Shown: piece after piece, positions 30,979 to 38,887 of the stretch
How the letters are laid out: the number at the start of each line of letters is the position of its first letter
Position numbering within the stretch: the stretch's first letter is position 1
From: Lysinibacillus sp.
GTDB taxonomy: Bacteria; Bacillota; Bacilli; Bacillales_A; Planococcaceae
DNA: 38,887 bases
Assembly: GCA_031181585.1 (NCBI GenBank)
Contig: JAPSKP010000028.1
Span: 1 to 38,887 of the forward strand
Direction: 5' to 3'
Made by a program: the position numbers and the translations under genes
The notes under the pieces: model-generated
Seen by the model: only the letters and a program-made list of their open reading frames with translations
Told to the model about the DNA's origin: nothing
The model's database searches: none

Positions 30979-32271
30979 TTAATTTGTTCTATCAAATTGC
31001 AAGATGACTTTATGTAGTTCATCAGATTGTCGTTGGAGGTTTTGTGCCAACTGTTCAATTTGTTCAATCGAATATGCCTGCTCATCTGTCGCTGAACTTA
31101 CTTCCTGCGTGCTTGCGGATGTTTGCTGGGCAATAGCGGCCACTTCATGTGATTGGCGGGCAGTCATTTCAATATTATGCATCTGCTTTTCTATAAGTGC
31201 AGAAATATAGATAACGCCATCTGCCATTTCATGTACACTTTCTGCCATTCCCTGAACTGCTGAAGTTGTCTCAGACACTCTGTTTGACTCCTTCACTGCA
31301 TAATCCACCTGCTCATGCATCTGCTTAACGACTGTATTGACATTATGTTGGATTGTTTGGATAAGGTCTGTTATACCTTTTACAGCGCTGGCACTTTCAT
31401 CAGCCAGCTTTCGTACCTCTTCTGCCACTACTGCAAAGCCTTTTCCATGTTCACCCGCACGCGCCGCTTCAATCGAAGCATTTAAGGCAAGTAAATTTGT
31501 TTGCGCAGCAATATCGCCGACGAGACCGATAATATGTTCGACTTGTTCGGCATTTTTCTCAAGCTCTCGTATGTTAACTAGCGCCTGTTCATTTCCTTGT
31601 GCAATAAGTTGGATACCATCGACCAAGCTTTGGATGGATGTTGTCGTGTGAGTTAAATCTTCAATAATAATATGTGATTTGGAAGCTGAATTAACAGCAA
31701 GATCATTGACCTCATTCGCTAAAATTCGAACATCTTCGATCGCTTCGGCTGTGTCTTGGACTGCTTGAGCAGAGGCATCTGCTCCTCTTGAAATTTGCCC
31801 TACAGTACTCGCGATATTCGATGCCTCTGTACGGGCGGCTGCTGTCTGCTTTGATAAATGATGAATAGTTTCATTTGTTGTTTGGAAATTTCGGTCAATT
31901 CCTTCCACCATTCCTCTTAAATTAACAAGCATTAGCTGGAATGCTTCAGCTACAGAACGAATTTCGTCATTTGTTTTTGGCATTTCAACATCCTGCCCAA
32001 TTTTCCCTTCAGCCACACGAACCGCAGTTTTTTCGAGGCGCTGCAGTGGCCGGATGATGACGATACTAAAAATTGCCGCTAATATACATGACCATGTAAT
32101 ACCCAAACTATATGTAATGATTTCAAAAAGCTTACGATCTACCGATGAAAAAAATGTCGGTTGGATGAATTCGTTGAAGACGAAGCTGGTAGAATACGTT
32201 ACCAGAGCTAGAATTCCTACGAACAACACCAATTTCATGCGGAGATTAAACATCCTCCCCTTTGCTTCCAT
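30979..32271 (-). CDS. Methyl-accepting chemotaxis protein without an extracellular sensor domain
   Basis: 430 residues. Two membrane helices (about 13-33 and 50-73) are separated by only some 16 residues, so there is no room for a ligand-binding domain outside. A HAMP linker follows (about 71-125), then a long coiled-coil signalling domain with the kinase-contact tip [20 protein letters not shown]. It should signal to CheA/CheW, perhaps sensing membrane or redox state or acting within mixed receptor arrays. It begins 7 bases after ywlE stops, so both are likely co-transcribed, an arrangement not present in the B. subtilis ywl region. ATG at 32271 uses GAGGGG at the end of ywlE. Confidence 0.92.
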   Translation of the reverse strand: MEAKGRMFNLRMKLVLFVGILALVTYSTSFVFNEFIQPTFFSSVDRKLFEIITYSLGITWSCILAAIFSIVIIRPLQRLEKTAVRVAEGKIGQDVEMPKTNDEIRSVAEAFQLMLVNLRGMVEGIDRNFQTTNETIHHLSKQTAAARTEASNIASTVGQISRGADASAQAVQDTAEAIEDVRILANEVNDLAVNSASKSHIIIEDLTHTTTSIQSLVDGIQLIAQGNEQALVNIRELEKNAEQVEHIIGLVGDIAAQTNLLALNASIEAARAGEHGKGFAVVAEEVRKLADESASAVKGITDLIQTIQHNVNTVVKQMHEQVDYAVKESNRVSETTSAVQGMAESVHEMADGVIYISALIEKQMHNIEMTARQSHEVAAIAQQTSASTQEVSSATDEQAYSIEQIEQLAQNLQRQSDELHKVILQFDRTN

Positions 32272-32277
32272 AACTCC

Positions 32278-32718
32278 TTACCCCTCTCTATGTTTCAATT
32301 CGAATTGCTCGATTAGTCGTTTCAACTCTTGGTAAGTCTGCTTATACGTGGATATATCTCCGCCAAACGGATCAAATACATCCTGACTGCTATAAGGTGC
32401 GACATACTCCTTCAATGTATAGGTTTTATTCTTCGCCTGCTCATACGTCCGTACGAGCATTTCCTTATGTGCGCTTGTCATCGTTAGAATAAGATCCGCC
32501 CACTCAATATCCTGCTCATTGATTTGTTTAGAAATATGCTCATGATGAATATTTTCTTCTATTAAAACAGCCCGGGCATTTTCAGACATCCCCCCGCCTT
32601 CTAACGCATAAATCCCCGCCGACTTTACATGAACATTCGGTAAGCTTTTACTTTTCAATATGGCTTCAGCCATAGGACTTCTGCAGGTATTTCCGGTGCA
32701 CACAAAATAAATATTCAT
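32278..32718 (-). CDS. ywlE: Protein-arginine phosphatase YwlE
   Basis: 146 residues, low-molecular-weight phosphatase fold. The P-loop is C7-TGNTC-R13-S14, with T11, the residue that in YwlE favours phosphoarginine over phosphotyrosine; the general acid is D116 in DPFGGD. YwlE removes phosphate from arginines marked by the kinase McsB, opposing ClpCP targeting and stress responses. GGAGAG precedes the ATG at 32718. A TATAAT -10 (32753-32758) lies upstream without a good -35. Confidence 0.92.
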   Translation of the reverse strand: MNIYFVCTGNTCRSPMAEAILKSKSLPNVHVKSAGIYALEGGGMSENARAVLIEENIHHEHISKQINEQDIEWADLILTMTSAHKEMLVRTYEQAKNKTYTLKEYVAPYSSQDVFDPFGGDISTYKQTYQELKRLIEQFELKHREG

Positions 32719-33052
32719 GCCAATCTCTCCATTTATTTTTGTTTTTTCTTCTATTATATACTAATTGACCTATTTGCTCTCTTTCATTTCTAAGCATATC
32801 AAATTTAGGAATAGATGAAAAGTGACCAATTGTAAAGATCTACACCTTCCATTCTACCTATTCGGCTGAAAAATCTATCTGAGTATACTATCTCCAAACA
32901 ATTGAGATAACACTTTTATTATCGGACACAAATGATTTCGTTATATCAGTTTCTATCATTTTTTCTTATTTGCATTGAATTCGTATTTTTATACACACTA
33001 CATTGCATTTAAAAATTTATCCACAGCTTTCGCCTCTTTGAAAAATAAAAAA
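32719..33052. other. AT-rich gap upstream of ywlE
   Basis: Contains the probable ywlE -10, TATAAT (32758-32753 on minus). I see no gene, RNA or strong hairpin in the rest. Confidence 0.4.
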
Positions 33053-33073
33053 CCCCACATTCTCATGTGGAGT
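33053..33073 (-). terminator. ywlC terminator hairpin, distal copy with T tract
   Basis: CCACAT-TCTC-ATGTGG with flanking bases; on the minus strand it is followed by TTTTTTATTTTT. This 21-base sequence is repeated exactly at 33316-33336. Confidence 0.75.
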
Positions 33074-33079
33074 CAGAGT

Positions 33080-33120
33080 GAAGACAAAGTCGTTTTTCGA
33101 CTTTGTCTTTACGTTTTTTT
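33080..33120 (+). terminator. Strong hairpin with T tract inside the inserted segment
   Basis: AAGACAAAGTCG pairs perfectly with CGACTTTGTCTT around a TTTTT loop and is followed on the plus strand by TACGTTTTTTT. No plus-strand gene precedes it, so it seems to belong to the inserted segment rather than to a local gene. Confidence 0.6.
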
Positions 33121-33148
33121 AGATAGATTTTTTTAATGAAGGTTTATC

Positions 33149-33314
33149 CAGCCTGTCTTGAAAACGCTTGCCAGACAAGGCACGCCGACGAGCGAAGACG
33201 CGAATAGAACCTAAGTTCATGAGCGAATGGCTCTTTATTTGCGACGAAAGCGAAGCGGCAGGAGCAGACGAGCGAGGCAAGCAACGATGAATGAAAGCGT
33301 TTGTCAACAGGCTG
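33149..33314. repeat. 166-bp MITE-like non-coding element
   Basis: Ends are imperfect inverted repeats: CAGCCTGT then AAACGCTT on the left (33149-33169), AAGCGTTT then ACAGGCTG on the right (33295-33314). The core is GC-richer than its surroundings and carries repeated GACGAGCG (33187-33194, 33268-33275) and GCGA-rich blocks. Short open frames run through it on the minus strand, but none has a ribosome binding site. It appears to be a small mobile or intergenic repeat; copy number elsewhere cannot be tested here. Confidence 0.5.
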
Positions 33315-33315
33315 C

Positions 33316-33336
33316 CCCCACATTCTCATGTGGAGT
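33316..33336 (-). repeat. ywlC-proximal copy of the terminator hairpin, lacking its T tract
   Basis: An exact 21-base copy of 33053-33073, seven bases after the ywlC stop. On the minus strand it is followed by GGGCAGCC instead of T residues, so alone it should terminate poorly. Confidence 0.7.
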
Positions 33337-33343
33337 TTTACCC

Positions 33344-34375
33344 TTAGAATTTATACCACTTTTCACCGGCTGCTTTTTCTAGACGATTCATGATAGCCGA
33401 ACCCATCCCCTCTTTAGAGGTAGCTGTCGCTAAAATGATAGTAGCATCCGTTTTATCGCAATTGCGGAGGGCATCATATAAGTTCGCACCCATTTGTTCC
33501 TGATTATGCTCTTCACCAAATGTAAAGAAGTAATCCACTGATACTTCTTCATATGATTTCGGTGCCAGCAAGGCTACTTTATGCCCTTGCCGTTGCAGGC
33601 TTTCTACGGCCGCAGCAATATCAGCGGTTTCTTCAATAAGGAAGACAGGTGCATCAGGAGCATAATGAGTATATTTCATACCAGGCGCTTTCGGAGTGGC
33701 TTCAACACGCTGCTCTTCATGAGTTGGCTCTAATACAGTTCCAATCACTCTTTCCAGCATTTCCTTCGTTACCCCGCCAGGCCGAAGAATAACAGGTGGA
33801 TGAAGCGTCACATCCAGTACAGTAGATTCTAGTCCAATGCCTGTTGTTCCTCCATCTAAAATACAAGGGATGATTCCTTCTAAATCCTCGGCTACATGTT
33901 CAGCCTTTGTGGGGCTTGGTTTACCGCTGCGGTTTGCACTTGGTGCGGCAAGCGGCTTTTGCAGCGTGTGCAGGAGCTCGAGTGCCACCGGATGATCAGG
34001 CATACGTATCCCAACAGTGGATAACCCAGCTGTTACACTGGGAGCGAGAACACCCGATTTTGCTTTCATGACAATTGTCAGCGGACCCGGCCAAAATGCT
34101 TCCATACATTTTTCCGCTGCTTGCGGAATCTCTTCTATATAATTTTTCAATTCCTCAATTGTTCCAATATGTACAATTAACGGATTGTCCGAGGGGCGTC
34201 CCTTTGCTTCAAAAATCCGTTTTACTGCTGTATCATCTGTCGCTACTGCACCTAGCCCGTATACCGTTTCAGTCGGGAAAGCGACTACCTGTCCCGCATT
34301 TAAGATATCCACAGCATGTGCATAAGTTTTCTTACTATTCACATTTTTATCCACAAATATTGTTTCTGTTTTCAT
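33344..34375 (-). CDS. ywlC: Threonylcarbamoyl-AMP synthase (Sua5/YwlC)
   Basis: 343 residues: N-terminal YrdC fold (about 1-205) plus C-terminal Sua5 domain (about 240-343). It makes threonylcarbamoyl-AMP from threonine, bicarbonate and ATP, the first step of the t6A37 modification of ANN-reading tRNAs. KGRPSDNPLIVHI (58-70) and SANRSGKPSPT are the YrdC nucleotide and substrate motifs. AAGGGGTGA precedes the ATG at 34375. It lies between spoIIR and ywlE; B. subtilis has ywlB and ywlD nearby, which are absent here. Confidence 0.95.
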   Translation of the reverse strand: MKTETIFVDKNVNSKKTYAHAVDILNAGQVVAFPTETVYGLGAVATDDTAVKRIFEAKGRPSDNPLIVHIGTIEELKNYIEEIPQAAEKCMEAFWPGPLTIVMKAKSGVLAPSVTAGLSTVGIRMPDHPVALELLHTLQKPLAAPSANRSGKPSPTKAEHVAEDLEGIIPCILDGGTTGIGLESTVLDVTLHPPVILRPGGVTKEMLERVIGTVLEPTHEEQRVEATPKAPGMKYTHYAPDAPVFLIEETADIAAAVESLQRQGHKVALLAPKSYEEVSVDYFFTFGEEHNQEQMGANLYDALRNCDKTDATIILATATSKEGMGSAIMNRLEKAAGEKWYKF

Positions 34376-34472
34376 AATTTCACCCCTTTATTTTGAAGAA
34401 ATATTAAAAATAATCCACAATCTGTTAATAAATAGTTAGAATTTGTGTATAAGTTGATTTTTTCATTTTTAT

Positions 34473-35021
34473 TTAAAAGAACTTTTCTTTCAGCCACTCA
34501 ATAAACTTAAAGCGGATTTTTTTCTCTTCCTTCTCTTCTTCCTTTTCCTCTGGCTTGTCACAAATACTTGGGAATGCAGAGCAGAACCAATTTTCTCCTC
34601 GACCTTCTCCTATGACAACTACTAACGAATTTGTCGACATCTGTGGATAAAATGACTGCATAACCAGCTTCGGCGGAATTAAGTTATCCCCAGATTTCAA
34701 TTGAATCGGTATATGTGGATATTGTTTTTTAATAAATGTCTGAATGGATGGAGCTAACTCTTCTTCTTTTGTGGAAGATTCCTTCAGAAACTGCTGCATA
34801 TCTGCGACAACCTGCTTTTTTATCTCTTGATCCTTTTCTGTATTGCTGCTTGCAATCACGCGCACTACTACATCTTCCGCATAGCTTGGGCGGCCTTGAT
34901 CCAGTAATTCTACAAAACTAGGTGATAGATTGATAATAATATATAGACCAAGTGCGCTAATTAATAATTTCAAAACTGCTAGTATTTTATCATTTCTTTT
35001 AATCTCGTAATCATTTAACAT
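34473..35021 (-). CDS. spoIIR: Stage II sporulation protein R
   Basis: 182 residues. SpoIIR is made in the forespore, exported, and triggers SpoIIGA to process pro-sigma-E in the mother cell. An N-terminal membrane segment (about 12-32) acts as signal anchor; the family core VRVIASSNTEKDQEIKKQV and GEGRGENWFCSAFPSIC (138-154) is present. The C-terminus has a charged EEK-rich linker and an amphipathic helix ending WLKEKFF. The start at 35021 has AGGAGGG upstream; this site is part of a hairpin (35029-35060). The longer frame to 35054 has no ribosome binding site. Confidence 0.88.
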   Translation of the reverse strand: MLNDYEIKRNDKILAVLKLLISALGLYIIINLSPSFVELLDQGRPSYAEDVVVRVIASSNTEKDQEIKKQVVADMQQFLKESSTKEEELAPSIQTFIKKQYPHIPIQLKSGDNLIPPKLVMQSFYPQMSTNSLVVVIGEGRGENWFCSAFPSICDKPEEKEEEKEEKKIRFKFIEWLKEKFF

Positions 35022-35028
35022 GAAAAAT

Positions 35029-35060
35029 CCCTCCTTGCCTAGCATTGTGGACAAGGAGGA
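35029..35060 (-). promoter_or_regulatory. Hairpin masking the spoIIR ribosome binding site
   Basis: In the minus-strand RNA CCUCCUUG (35059-35052) pairs with CAAGGAGG (35037-35030), which is the spoIIR Shine-Dalgarno sequence. The descending arm is followed by GATTTTTC, so the same hairpin could act as a weak terminator for prfA-prmC. A transcript starting inside the hairpin would leave the site free. Confidence 0.7.
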
Positions 35061-35066
35061 CGTTTT

Positions 35067-35921
35067 TTATTCTACTATTTTACAAAATACAATACGATTT
35101 TTTTTATTAATATCTTTCACGACTTCTACAACCGCTCCTGGAAACGCCTGCTCAAACAGTTTTTTCACTGCCGTTCCTTGCTTATAGCCGATTTCTACAG
35201 CAATAAAACCCGGCTTATTCATGAGATTCGGAAGACTCTCCGCAAGTTTGCGGTATAGAATCAGTCCCTCCTCCTCTGCAAAAAGAGCAGAATGCGGCTC
35301 GTGATCAAGCACTACTTCAGACATTTCATCCTTCTCCTCAAATGCAATATACGGAGGATTCGATAGGACAACATCCCATTTTTCCTTTTTGATCGGTTCT
35401 GTTAAATCTCCTAACCGAAAATCAATTTCTGCATGAAGTCTTTCCGCATTTTTCTTGGCCGTTTGCAAAGCAGCCTGTGAAATATCAGTTGCTGTCACCT
35501 GTGCCTGAGGCATTTCTTTTTTCATTGTGATAGCAATGGCTCCGCTCCCTGTTCCAATATCAGCAAGTTTAATTTGTTGATCACCAAAAAGCTGACGGCA
35601 TCGATCCATAGCACAGACAATCAACTCTTCTGTTTCCGGCCGTGGTATGAGTACCGACTCATCTACAAGGAACTCGCGTCCATAGAATTCCTCTCTACCC
35701 GCAATATATTGAACAGGACGGCCTTTTGCATGTTCTTCGACATAAGAATGAAACAGTTCAAGCTGCTCTTCGGACAGTACGTCATGAGCACGCATCATCA
35801 GACCTGAATAATTTGTTTGTAAAATGTACTGCAGCAGCAGCCGTGCAGCATTTTCATCGCGACCTTTACCTGTTAAAAAAGAAGAAGCCCCATTCAGGGC
35901 CTCTAATACTGTTTTATGCAT
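35067..35921 (-). CDS. prmC: Peptide chain release factor N5-glutamine methyltransferase
   Basis: 284 residues. PrmC methylates the glutamine of the GGQ motif in release factors. An N-terminal helical domain (1-70) is followed by the SAM-binding motif [10 protein letters not shown] (121-130) and the catalytic NPPY (188-191). Its ATG overlaps the prfA stop in ATGCATAA, so the enzyme is translationally coupled to its substrate. Confidence 0.97.
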   Translation of the reverse strand: MHKTVLEALNGASSFLTGKGRDENAARLLLQYILQTNYSGLMMRAHDVLSEEQLELFHSYVEEHAKGRPVQYIAGREEFYGREFLVDESVLIPRPETEELIVCAMDRCRQLFGDQQIKLADIGTGSGAIAITMKKEMPQAQVTATDISQAALQTAKKNAERLHAEIDFRLGDLTEPIKKEKWDVVLSNPPYIAFEEKDEMSEVVLDHEPHSALFAEEEGLILYRKLAESLPNLMNKPGFIAVEIGYKQGTAVKKLFEQAFPGAVVEVVKDINKKNRIVFCKIVE

Positions 35922-36990
35922 CCTGGTTCAACTTCTCTAATTTAGAAGCCTGTTCTTCTAAAATCAGAGCATCAATAACTTCGTCAAGCTTTCCTTCGAC
36001 GATTTGATCAAGCTTTTGCAATGTTAAACCGATGCGGTGATCCGTTACACGGTTTTGTGGATAATTGTATGTGCGGATACGTTCGGAACGGTCGCCTGTT
36101 CCGACTGCTGATTTACGCGTAGAATCGATTTCGGCTTGCGCCTCCGAACGATGAAGCTCTGCTACACGTGCTACTAAAATTTTCATCGCTTTTTCACGGT
36201 TTTTGATTTGAGAACGCTCATCCTGCATCGATACAACAACCCCTGTAGGTAAGTGGGTCATACGAACAGCTGACATCGTTGTATTTACCGATTGACCACC
36301 GGCACCTGAAGAGGCGAATGTATCCACACGGATATCTTTTTCATGAATTTCTACTTCTTCTACATGCACCTCTGGTAAGCAGGCAACTGTAGCCGTTGAT
36401 GTATGAATACGGCCTTGTGATTCTGTTGCAGGTACACGCTGTACCCGATGTGCACCATTCTCAAATTTTAATTTGGAATAAGCACCTTGGCCATTAATCA
36501 TAAAGATTACCTCTTTATAGCCGCCTGCCGCGTTTGGCGCTGCTTCCATAATATCGATTTTCCAGCCTTGCGTTTCTGCATAGCGTGTATACATACGGAA
36601 TAAATCACCCGCAAAAATGTTCGCCTCGTCGCCGCCTGCTGCACCACGGATTTCCATGATAACATTCTTGTTGTCATTTGGATCTTTCGGAATTAATAAA
36701 ATGCGAAGGCGCTCTTCAAGCTCCTCGATTTGCCCTTTCAATTCATTGAATTCTTCCTTCACCATTTCCAGCATATCCGGGTCTTTTTCGATTTCGAGCA
36801 TTTCACGTGCATCTGCAAATTGCTGCTTTGCTGCTTTATATTCACGATAAGCATCGACTGTTTCCTGGATGTCGGATTGCTCCTTTGAATATTCACGGAG
36901 CTTCTTGCTATCGTTTACGATATCTGGATCACTTAATAGTTCATTTAAACGTTCATAACGGTCTTCAACCGCTTGTAATCGGTCAAACAT
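35914..36990 (-). CDS. prfA: Peptide chain release factor 1
   Basis: 358 residues, the usual length. It reads UAA and UAG: the codon-recognition tripeptide is P187-A188-T189, and the GGQ that triggers peptide release is at 231-233. GAGGTGAAATC precedes the ATG at 36990. It is followed by overlapping prmC. Confidence 0.98.
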   Translation of the reverse strand: MFDRLQAVEDRYERLNELLSDPDIVNDSKKLREYSKEQSDIQETVDAYREYKAAKQQFADAREMLEIEKDPDMLEMVKEEFNELKGQIEELEERLRILLIPKDPNDNKNVIMEIRGAAGGDEANIFAGDLFRMYTRYAETQGWKIDIMEAAPNAAGGYKEVIFMINGQGAYSKLKFENGAHRVQRVPATESQGRIHTSTATVACLPEVHVEEVEIHEKDIRVDTFASSGAGGQSVNTTMSAVRMTHLPTGVVVSMQDERSQIKNREKAMKILVARVAELHRSEAQAEIDSTRKSAVGTGDRSERIRTYNYPQNRVTDHRIGLTLQKLDQIVEGKLDEVIDALILEEQASKLEKLNQDA

Positions 36991-37408
36991 GATTTCACCT
37001 CTTCATATTGTTAGATTTATTATTTACCGGACAAGCGAGGACTCCCCTTCGCATGCTTTACAGCAATCGACGCTGTCTTTCAAGCGGCATCCAGCAAATA
37101 AATAACCAATTTCATTTCTTCTCAATCTACCTACATTAGTATAATGAATTCACAGCCTTCGTGCTAGCATTAATCAGCACAAATACGCTAAAACACTTCC
37201 CTCATATGCGGTAGAGAACGGCATCTTCTCGTGGAGGCCCTTGCATGTACACAGGTTAAAAAAGCAGCCTCAAGAATCTGGTTTTAGCATTAAAGTTTTT
37301 AACACAAATGCTGTTTTGGCACTTTTACCCAGATGTTTATATGCAGAAATTAAAGTATTCCTTACACAATAGGAACCATGCGGCTATGATTGGTTCGCGC
37401 TTTCCTGG
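36991..37408 (-). other. Gap between tdk and prfA with the probable prfA leader
   Basis: 418 bases. A -10 TATACT (37143-37138 on minus) lies about 148 bases before prfA, without a good -35. In the leader, ACAGC/GCTGT (37062-37078) and GCGA/TCGC form small hairpins. No strong terminator for tdk is visible and no gene is supported. Confidence 0.4.
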
Positions 37409-37981
37409 TTATAGCGGCGGATTGTTATGGCATTTACGGCAAACAGGGTAGTATGTATCATTTCCCCCGATTTGGATCTGGTCACCCGTGTACACCGGCT
37501 TTTTCTGTTCATCAACGCGCAGGTTCATAGTCGCCTTTTTATGGCAGAACCAGCAGATCGTCTTCATTTCTTCAATTTTATCAGCATAAATCAGCATGTA
37601 GCGGCTTCCCTCAAACAACTCATTTTGGAAGTCATTTTTTAGTCCAAAGCCCATGACTGGGATATTTAGTTCATCTACGATACGTGTCAGCTGGATTACA
37701 TGCTCTTTCTTCAAAAACTGTACTTCATCAACTAACACACAATAAAGTTTTTCCGGATGTAACTTTACTGCCTCGAATAGATCTGTATCATCAAAGACAG
37801 GAATTGCATCACGACGTAACCCTATCCGACTTGACACCATACCCACTTCATCTCGTGTATCGATACCGGAAGTGAAGATGAGGACCGGTTTGTCCTGCTC
37901 CTCGTAGTTATGTGCGACTTTTAAGATTTCAATAGATTTTCCACTGTTCATTGCGCCGTGCTTGAAAAATAATTGCGCCAT
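37409..37981 (-). CDS. tdk: Thymidine kinase
   Basis: 190 residues, type II tetrameric thymidine kinase. It phosphorylates thymidine to dTMP in salvage. The P-loop is GAMNSGKS (9-16), D85-E86 contain the catalytic acid, and zinc ligands C143, C146, C181 and C184 form the lasso. GAGGTA precedes the ATG at 37981. A promoter at 38160-38188 is followed by an intrinsic terminator before the gene, so expression may be attenuated. Confidence 0.97.
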   Translation of the reverse strand: MAQLFFKHGAMNSGKSIEILKVAHNYEEQDKPVLIFTSGIDTRDEVGMVSSRIGLRRDAIPVFDDTDLFEAVKLHPEKLYCVLVDEVQFLKKEHVIQLTRIVDELNIPVMGFGLKNDFQNELFEGSRYMLIYADKIEEMKTICWFCHKKATMNLRVDEQKKPVYTGDQIQIGGNDTYYPVCRKCHNNPPL

Positions 37982-38077
37982 ATAAATATACCTCTTTCCT
38001 AAGATGCTCTTCCTTCCTTCATTTTATCCATATTTCGAAGGTACAACAGCTAGACATCCTACTTCTATGCATAAAAT

Positions 38078-38103
38078 GAAAAAACCCTGAGTTGGACTCA
38101 AGG
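38078..38103 (-). terminator. Terminator in the tdk leader (candidate attenuator)
   Basis: CCTTGAGT pairs with ACTCAGGG (8 bp, one G-U, loop CCA) followed by TTTTTT on the minus strand. It lies about 50 bases after the promoter at 38160-38188 and 97 bases before tdk. Confidence 0.75.
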
Positions 38104-38159
38104 CCGTCATTCTTCCATTTAAAACCCTATCATCTATTATAGTATAATTCACTACTGAT

Positions 38160-38188
38160 AGTATACTTATTGAATCATTCCTCTGCAA
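38160..38188 (-). promoter_or_regulatory. Sigma-A promoter for tdk
   Basis: Minus strand: -35 TTGCAG (38188-38183), spacer 17, -10 TATACT (38165-38160). Confidence 0.7.
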
Positions 38189-38219
38189 TGCATCTTTTGG
38201 AAAATCCTTATTATGTAGA

Positions 38220-38253
38220 AAGCGCCTGCCGAATGAAAATATCAGCAGGCGCT
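38220..38253 (-). terminator. Second hairpin downstream of rpmE
   Basis: AAGCGCCTGC and GCAGGCGCTT pair perfectly across a 14-base loop. The minus-strand tail is TCTACATAATAAG, so it is a weak terminator or a backup to the one at 38266. Confidence 0.6.
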
Positions 38254-38257
38254 TCTA

Positions 38258-38293
38258 TAAAAATAACACCTCACGCAGCCTTGCGTGAGGTGT
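38258..38293 (-). terminator. Terminator of rpmE
   Basis: A perfect 11-bp stem, ACACCTCACGC with GCGTGAGGTGT, followed by TATTTTTATAG on the minus strand, 14 bases after the rpmE stop. Confidence 0.85.
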
Positions 38294-38307
38294 TGGGTAC
38301 GGAATAA

Positions 38308-38511
38308 TTATTTGTTAAGACCGTATTTTTTGTTGAAACGATCAACACGTCCGTCAGCAGACGCGAATTTTTGACGGCCAGTATAGAATGGGTGACATTC
38401 GTTGCAGAACTCGACAACGATGTTTTCTTTTACTGAACCAGTTTGGAATGAGTTACCGCAAGAGCAAGTTACTGTTGCAGTTTTGTAATCTGGGTGAATT
38501 CCTTGTTTCAT
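38308..38511 (-). CDS. rpmE: 50S ribosomal protein L31, zinc-binding type
   Basis: 67 residues. All four zinc cysteines are present (C16, C18, C36, C39), so this is the zinc form rather than the zinc-free paralogue YtiA/L31B. The start at 38511 ([10 protein letters not shown]) is the family norm, with AGAGGAG upstream; the longer frame to 38592 is rejected. It follows rho, as in B. subtilis. Confidence 0.97.
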   Translation of the reverse strand: MKQGIHPDYKTATVTCSCGNSFQTGSVKENIVVEFCNECHPFYTGRQKFASADGRVDRFNKKYGLNK

Positions 38512-38589
38512 ATTCGTTTTCTCCTCTCGCCCTGAACCATCTGGAACAGAGTAATATTCGAACTGCACCTTACATAGCCCGAATATGAT

Positions 38590-38609
38590 CACTACAGGAA
38601 CCCGTAGTG
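38590..38609 (-). other. Stem-loop in the rpmE leader
   Basis: CACTAC and GTAGTG pair around an 8-base loop, about 80 bases before rpmE. It might take part in ribosomal protein feedback, but nothing specific is recognised. Confidence 0.4.
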
Positions 38610-38654
38610 AAAGCGGTAAAGCCAGCTACATATGTGCACGTTACATACTTTAAG

Positions 38655-38684
38655 AGAATAACATACTCCTACTATGAAATGCAA
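38655..38684 (-). promoter_or_regulatory. Promoter of rpmE
   Basis: Minus strand: -35 TTGCAT (38684-38679), spacer 18, -10 TATTCT (38660-38655), preceded by TGT, giving an extended -10. Confidence 0.5.
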
Positions 38685-38764
38685 GTATGAAATTTCCGCT
38701 TGAGGAACGGAACTTTTACCAGCTGTTTTTAATAGAATATCAGCGATTTCTCTTCAAGTCCCCT

Positions 38765-38887
38765 TTATAGAAGACCTTTCCCTTTTGTCGCTTTTTTCAT
38801 ATCTTCATTTAGCTTTTCAAAGAATTCTTCATTTGTTTTTGTTGTACGAAGCTTACGCAGGAATTTCTCTGCAAAATCCGGGGAATC
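38765..38887 (-). CDS. rho: Transcription termination factor Rho, C-terminal end
   Basis: The last 40 codons and stop of a frame entering from the right edge. The residues include FLRKLRTTKTNEEFFEKLNE and DMKKATKGKGLL, which match the C-terminus of Bacillales Rho, and the position before rpmE fits. Rho is a hexameric RNA helicase that ends untranslated transcripts. Only the C-terminal tail is visible, so catalytic motifs cannot be checked. Confidence 0.9.
   Translation of the reverse strand, partial: DSPDFAEKFLRKLRTTKTNEEFFEKLNEDMKKATKGKGLL

Noticed and set aside
33119..33329. Two overlapping short minus-strand frames through the inserted element
   Set aside because: No ribosome binding site, unusual composition, and the region has inverted-repeat structure; more likely non-coding.

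Overview
The window is a 38.9 kb stretch of ordinary chromosome from an endospore-forming, flagellated Gram-positive bacterium (Bacillales). Sporulation genes (spoIIID, spoIIQ-like, spoIID, spoIIR), mbl, flagellar flhO/flhP, and the order rho-rpmE-tdk-prfA-prmC-spoIIR-ywlC-ywlE-rpiB-ywlG-glyA-upp-mnaA-atp-ywzB-murA-spoIID-spoIIID-mbl match the Bacillus subtilis ywk/ywl/atp/ywm/ywp region. The compact gene set, mnaA between upp and atp, and protein style suggest the Lysinibacillus/Solibacillus (Planococcaceae) side; this is inference without a database search. There is no phage, plasmid, CRISPR, tRNA or rRNA in the window.

Layout. 1-900: the start of a minus-strand gene cut by the window edge, with its own promoter and an intrinsic terminator inside its leader, then an IDEAL-domain gene. 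1209-5545 (plus strand): SWIM-zinc protein and SNF2 helicase pair (ywqB, ywqA). 5923-8064: single-stranded DNA-binding protein SsbB, YwpF-like protein, an Asn-rich lipoprotein and a small unknown protein. 8162-16127 (minus): fabZ, epuA, flhP, flhO, mbl, spoIIID, spoIIQ, spoIID, murA, ywzB: cell envelope, flagellum and engulfment. 16319-23444 (minus): complete atpIBEFHAGDC operon for F1Fo ATP synthase, with a strong promoter, a leader of about 310 nt, and stem-loops in the atpE-atpF and atpA-atpG gaps. 23968-30583: mnaA, upp, a c-di-GMP phosphodiesterase-type PAS-GAF-GGDEF-EAL protein, glyA, ywlG, rpiB. 30979-38887: chemoreceptor, protein-arginine phosphatase ywlE, a non-coding repeat-like insertion, ywlC, spoIIR, prmC, prfA, tdk, rpmE and the end of rho.

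How the genes work together. The products are mostly core functions: ATP synthesis, peptidoglycan precursor (murA), teichoic acid sugar (mnaA), pyrimidine salvage (upp, tdk), one-carbon supply (glyA), translation termination (prfA, prmC, rpmE) and tRNA t6A (ywlC). Three products belong to compartment-specific sporulation: SpoIIR signals from forespore to mother cell, SpoIIQ with SpoIID drives engulfment, and SpoIIID reshapes mother-cell transcription.

I do not see a convincing new multi-gene system. The points most worth a second look are regulatory or structural: (1) terminator-in-leader arrangements before the left-edge gene and before tdk; (2) a 166-bp non-coding element with imperfect terminal inverted repeats, lying between two exact copies of the ywlC terminator hairpin; (3) a hairpin that masks the spoIIR ribosome binding site and is also terminator-like; (4) Rex-like palindromes upstream of the atp promoter; (5) a nested RNA rod between atpA and atpG; (6) a degenerate GGDEF fused to an intact EAL.
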